NCBI GenBank assembly: GCA_964384625.1
Contig: CAYLNH010000015.1
Coordinates: 1-51,655, forward strand
From: CAYLNH01 sp964384625
Lineage (GTDB): Bacteria; Verrucomicrobiota; Lentisphaeria; JABSQK01
DNA length: 51,655 nucleotides
Direction of reading: 5' to 3'
The translations under genes and the position numbers were made by a program. Shown here piece after piece: positions 50,227 to 51,655 of the stretch. The notes under the pieces are model-generated. The model saw nothing but the letters and a program-made list of their open reading frames with translations, ran no database searches and was not told the origin of the DNA. The stretch's first letter is position 1, and the number at the start of each line of letters is the position of its first letter.

Positions 50227-51102
50227 TTAGAGGCCGTTGATCACGGTTTCGATGGCGGTGCCGTCGTCGTCGCTGCTGAACTCGAGTCCCCGGATCCCGT
50301 CGATCTCCAGCAGCTTCCTGGCAATTTCGGTGGCGACGGCAACACCTTCGCCGGCGGCCAGGCGTTCCTGGATTGCAGCCGGCACTCGCGGCGACGGCCG
50401 CTGGTCGGCGTAGGCTTTGGCTTTCGCGGCATCAGTGAAGACTTTGATGCCGGCGATGACCGCGACTTTTTCCTGCAGGCCGCGGGCCTTGACCGTGTCC
50501 CACCATTGGTTGAAACGGTCGAGGTCGAACACCGGCTGGGTAATGATGTACTTGGCGCCGGCCTTCACCTTCTTGGCCAGACGCATGATCTGCAGATCCA
50601 TTGGATCCGCGGCGGGCGATGCCTTGGCGCCCAGGCAAGCCGGGGCAAACCCGTTGATCGCGCTCTCGCCGACGGCCGAAGCGTCAGTACCCAGATTGCT
50701 CAGGGCTTTGACCAGCTGCACGGAGTCGAGGTCGTAAACGTTGCGGGCCGACTTGGCGGCGCCCAGCGTCTGGTGCGTGCCGGAGGTGCAGAGCACGTTC
50801 TTGATCCCCAGCGCCTGCGCCCCGAGGAAGTCGGAGACGAGTGCCACACGGTTCCGGTCGCGGGTCACCAGGTGGAGGATCGGCTCAATGCCTTCGCCCA
50901 CAACAATCGCGGTGCCGGCCAGCGCGGACATCGTGACGCCGTCGCGATTGTCACTGATCCCGATCGCCTGAACCTTGTCCTTCAGCCGCGCGGCCGCGGC
51001 CTTCACAGCCGCCGCGTCGGCGGTCTTCGGCAGGTCAATCTCCGCCAACATGATCCGTTGGCCGGAGTCGATCTGCTCCTGCAGTTTGCTTGTGTCTGCC
51101 AT
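50227..51102 (-). CDS. metF: 5,10-methylenetetrahydrofolate reductase, acetogen-type MetF
   Basis: 291 aa. An FMN/FAD TIM-barrel enzyme reducing methylene-THF to methyl-THF. Features: the N-terminal strand IMLAEIDLPK (the acetogen-type short MetF), VQAIGISDNRDGVTMS, PILHLVTRDRNRVALVSDFL with the conserved folate/flavin residues, and the C-terminal KYIITQPVFDLDRFNQWW typical of the family. It lacks the regulatory domain of eukaryotic enzymes. Together with metV, hdrABC and mvhD in one operon, it matches the composition known for the Moorella thermoacetica complex. AGAGGA precedes the ATG. Confidence 0.95.
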   Translation of the reverse strand: MADTSKLQEQIDSGQRIMLAEIDLPKTADAAAVKAAAARLKDKVQAIGISDNRDGVTMSALAGTAIVVGEGIEPILHLVTRDRNRVALVSDFLGAQALGIKNVLCTSGTHQTLGAAKSARNVYDLDSVQLVKALSNLGTDASAVGESAINGFAPACLGAKASPAADPMDLQIMRLAKKVKAGAKYIITQPVFDLDRFNQWWDTVKARGLQEKVAVIAGIKVFTDAAKAKAYADQRPSPRVPAAIQERLAAGEGVAVATEIARKLLEIDGIRGLEFSSDDDGTAIETVINGL

Positions 51103-51303
51103 AATATTTCCTCTTATCTATGTTTCTTTGTCGTAAACCTGGTCCCGCTACTGCACCCCTCCGGGGTGCGCGGATGTTGGCGATCATTCCCCGGGGTTGA
51201 AACCCCGGGCTACATGACCATGCACCTCTGGGGCTTTTGTGCCGGATTGCACCGACGTTCGCGTCCGCCCTTCAGGACGAGAAAATTGGGGTATTGACTG
51301 CAC
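51103..51303. repeat. Gap with family E palindromic repeats
   Basis: The 201-bp gap inside the operon holds two stems: GCACCCC 51153-51159/GGGGTGC 51163-51169 and CCCGGGGTT 51190-51198/AACCCCGGG 51201-51209. It resembles the element near 22.9 kb. If transcription runs through, these hairpins lie between the mvhD-like gene and metF and could lower expression of one relative to the other. Confidence 0.65.
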
Positions 51304-51655
51304 TTAAGACAGCACCGGGTTGGACGCCATGGCAGCGAGTTTGCTGACGGAAATACGAACCGTCTCGGCAACCGTCTCGGCGCTGTCGTCTTCATTGCAG
51401 TGAATCAAGTCAACGCGGCTGCCGTCCTGGCCCATCTCCTCCAGCAGTTTGCGGACAGTGTGGACGCGGACGCGGGCGCGATAGTTGCCCTGCGCCAAGG
51501 TGCACTTGCCTTCCGGACAGGTGACGATGCAGATGCCCTGCGCGCCGCCTTCGAGGGCGTGAAACAGGTATTGCGGGTCGATCTTGCCGCTGCAGGGCAC
51601 TTCCTTAGGGTCGGCGCGGAAATAACGTCGCATTATTCGGGGCAGACATACCAAC
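51304..51655 (-). CDS. MvhD-like subunit, cut by window edge
   Basis: About 116 residues of the C-terminal part are visible and the N-terminus lies beyond the window. The segment PCSGKIDPQYLFHALEGGAQ, then CIVTCPEGKCTLAQGNYRAR, is the second half of the MvhD [2Fe-2S] domain, with cysteines at the expected places. The first cysteines (the FCCxxC type) must be upstream. It is clearly different in sequence from the MvhD at 38 kb, so it is not a recent duplicate. The operon therefore probably continues past the edge. Confidence 0.8.
   Translation of the reverse strand, partial: LVCLPRIMRRYFRADPKEVPCSGKIDPQYLFHALEGGAQGICIVTCPEGKCTLAQGNYRARVRVHTVRKLLEEMGQDGSRVDLIHCNEDDSAETVAETVRISVSKLAAMASNPVLS

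Noticed and set aside
48724..51297. An 857-codon plus-strand open frame opposite the GltS-like and metF genes
   Set aside because: It spans several real minus-strand genes and their boundaries, has no recognisable domain, and follows from codon bias of the true genes.

Overview
The window reads as a chromosomal piece of a GC-rich anaerobe of the PVC group, most likely Lentisphaerota or a close relative. This is inferred from gene content: a pseudopilin with a C-terminal H-Xn-DG motif, a GntR-type regulator with a sugar-repressor effector domain, a MoxR/DUF58/Bat/very-large-membrane-protein operon, elongation factor P paired with an EpmA-type ligase, and many dispersed palindromic repeats between genes. 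No rRNA, tRNA, CRISPR array, transposase or integrase was seen.

Left part (1-8.5 kb). A hairpin-dense non-coding stretch precedes efp, whose end overlaps epmA. A repeat-rich 0.8-kb gap follows, then a membrane protein gene (-), a pseudopilin (+), an orphan trpD (-), and an AT-richer spacer with DnaA-box-like 9-mers just upstream of dnaN.

Middle (8.5-28.8 kb, all +). A GntR-type regulator and a secreted MORN/YwqK-like protein lead into a six-gene run: moxR, DUF58, a BatA-like protein, a 939-aa vWA membrane protein, a 1421-aa DUF4175-like protein and a secreted protein of the terpene-cyclase/prenyltransferase fold. A 7-bp tandem repeat sits inside this run. A secreted beta-propeller protein, two mevalonate-kinase-type GHMP kinases and a membrane-anchored protein with three CBM9-like domains follow.

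28.8-37.4 kb. A conventional glutamate synthase pair (gltB-gltD, -) is followed on the + strand by a small accessory block: a winged-helix/nucleotidyltransferase gene with a striking operator-like promoter, a ParDE-type toxin-antitoxin pair and an ankyrin-repeat protein.

37.4-51.7 kb (all -). This is the most interesting region: a tightly overlapping operon running mvhD-like (cut by the window edge), metF, a degenerate GltS-like ferredoxin protein, a GltS-like FMN protein, an amidotransferase-GXGXG protein, hdrC, hdrB, a giant hdrA, mvhD, metV. It contains all components of the acetogen-type MetVF-HdrABC-MvhD methylene-tetrahydrofolate reductase complex and, interleaved with them, a complete split glutamate-synthase-like enzyme. 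The HdrA protein is two HdrA modules in one chain, the first interrupted by a GltD-like NAD(P)H dehydrogenase module. The simplest hypothesis is one electron-bifurcating assembly in which NAD(P)H oxidation by the embedded GltD module is shared between methylene-THF reduction and a glutamine-dependent GOGAT-like reaction. This is distinct from the housekeeping GltBD encoded 3-9 kb away.
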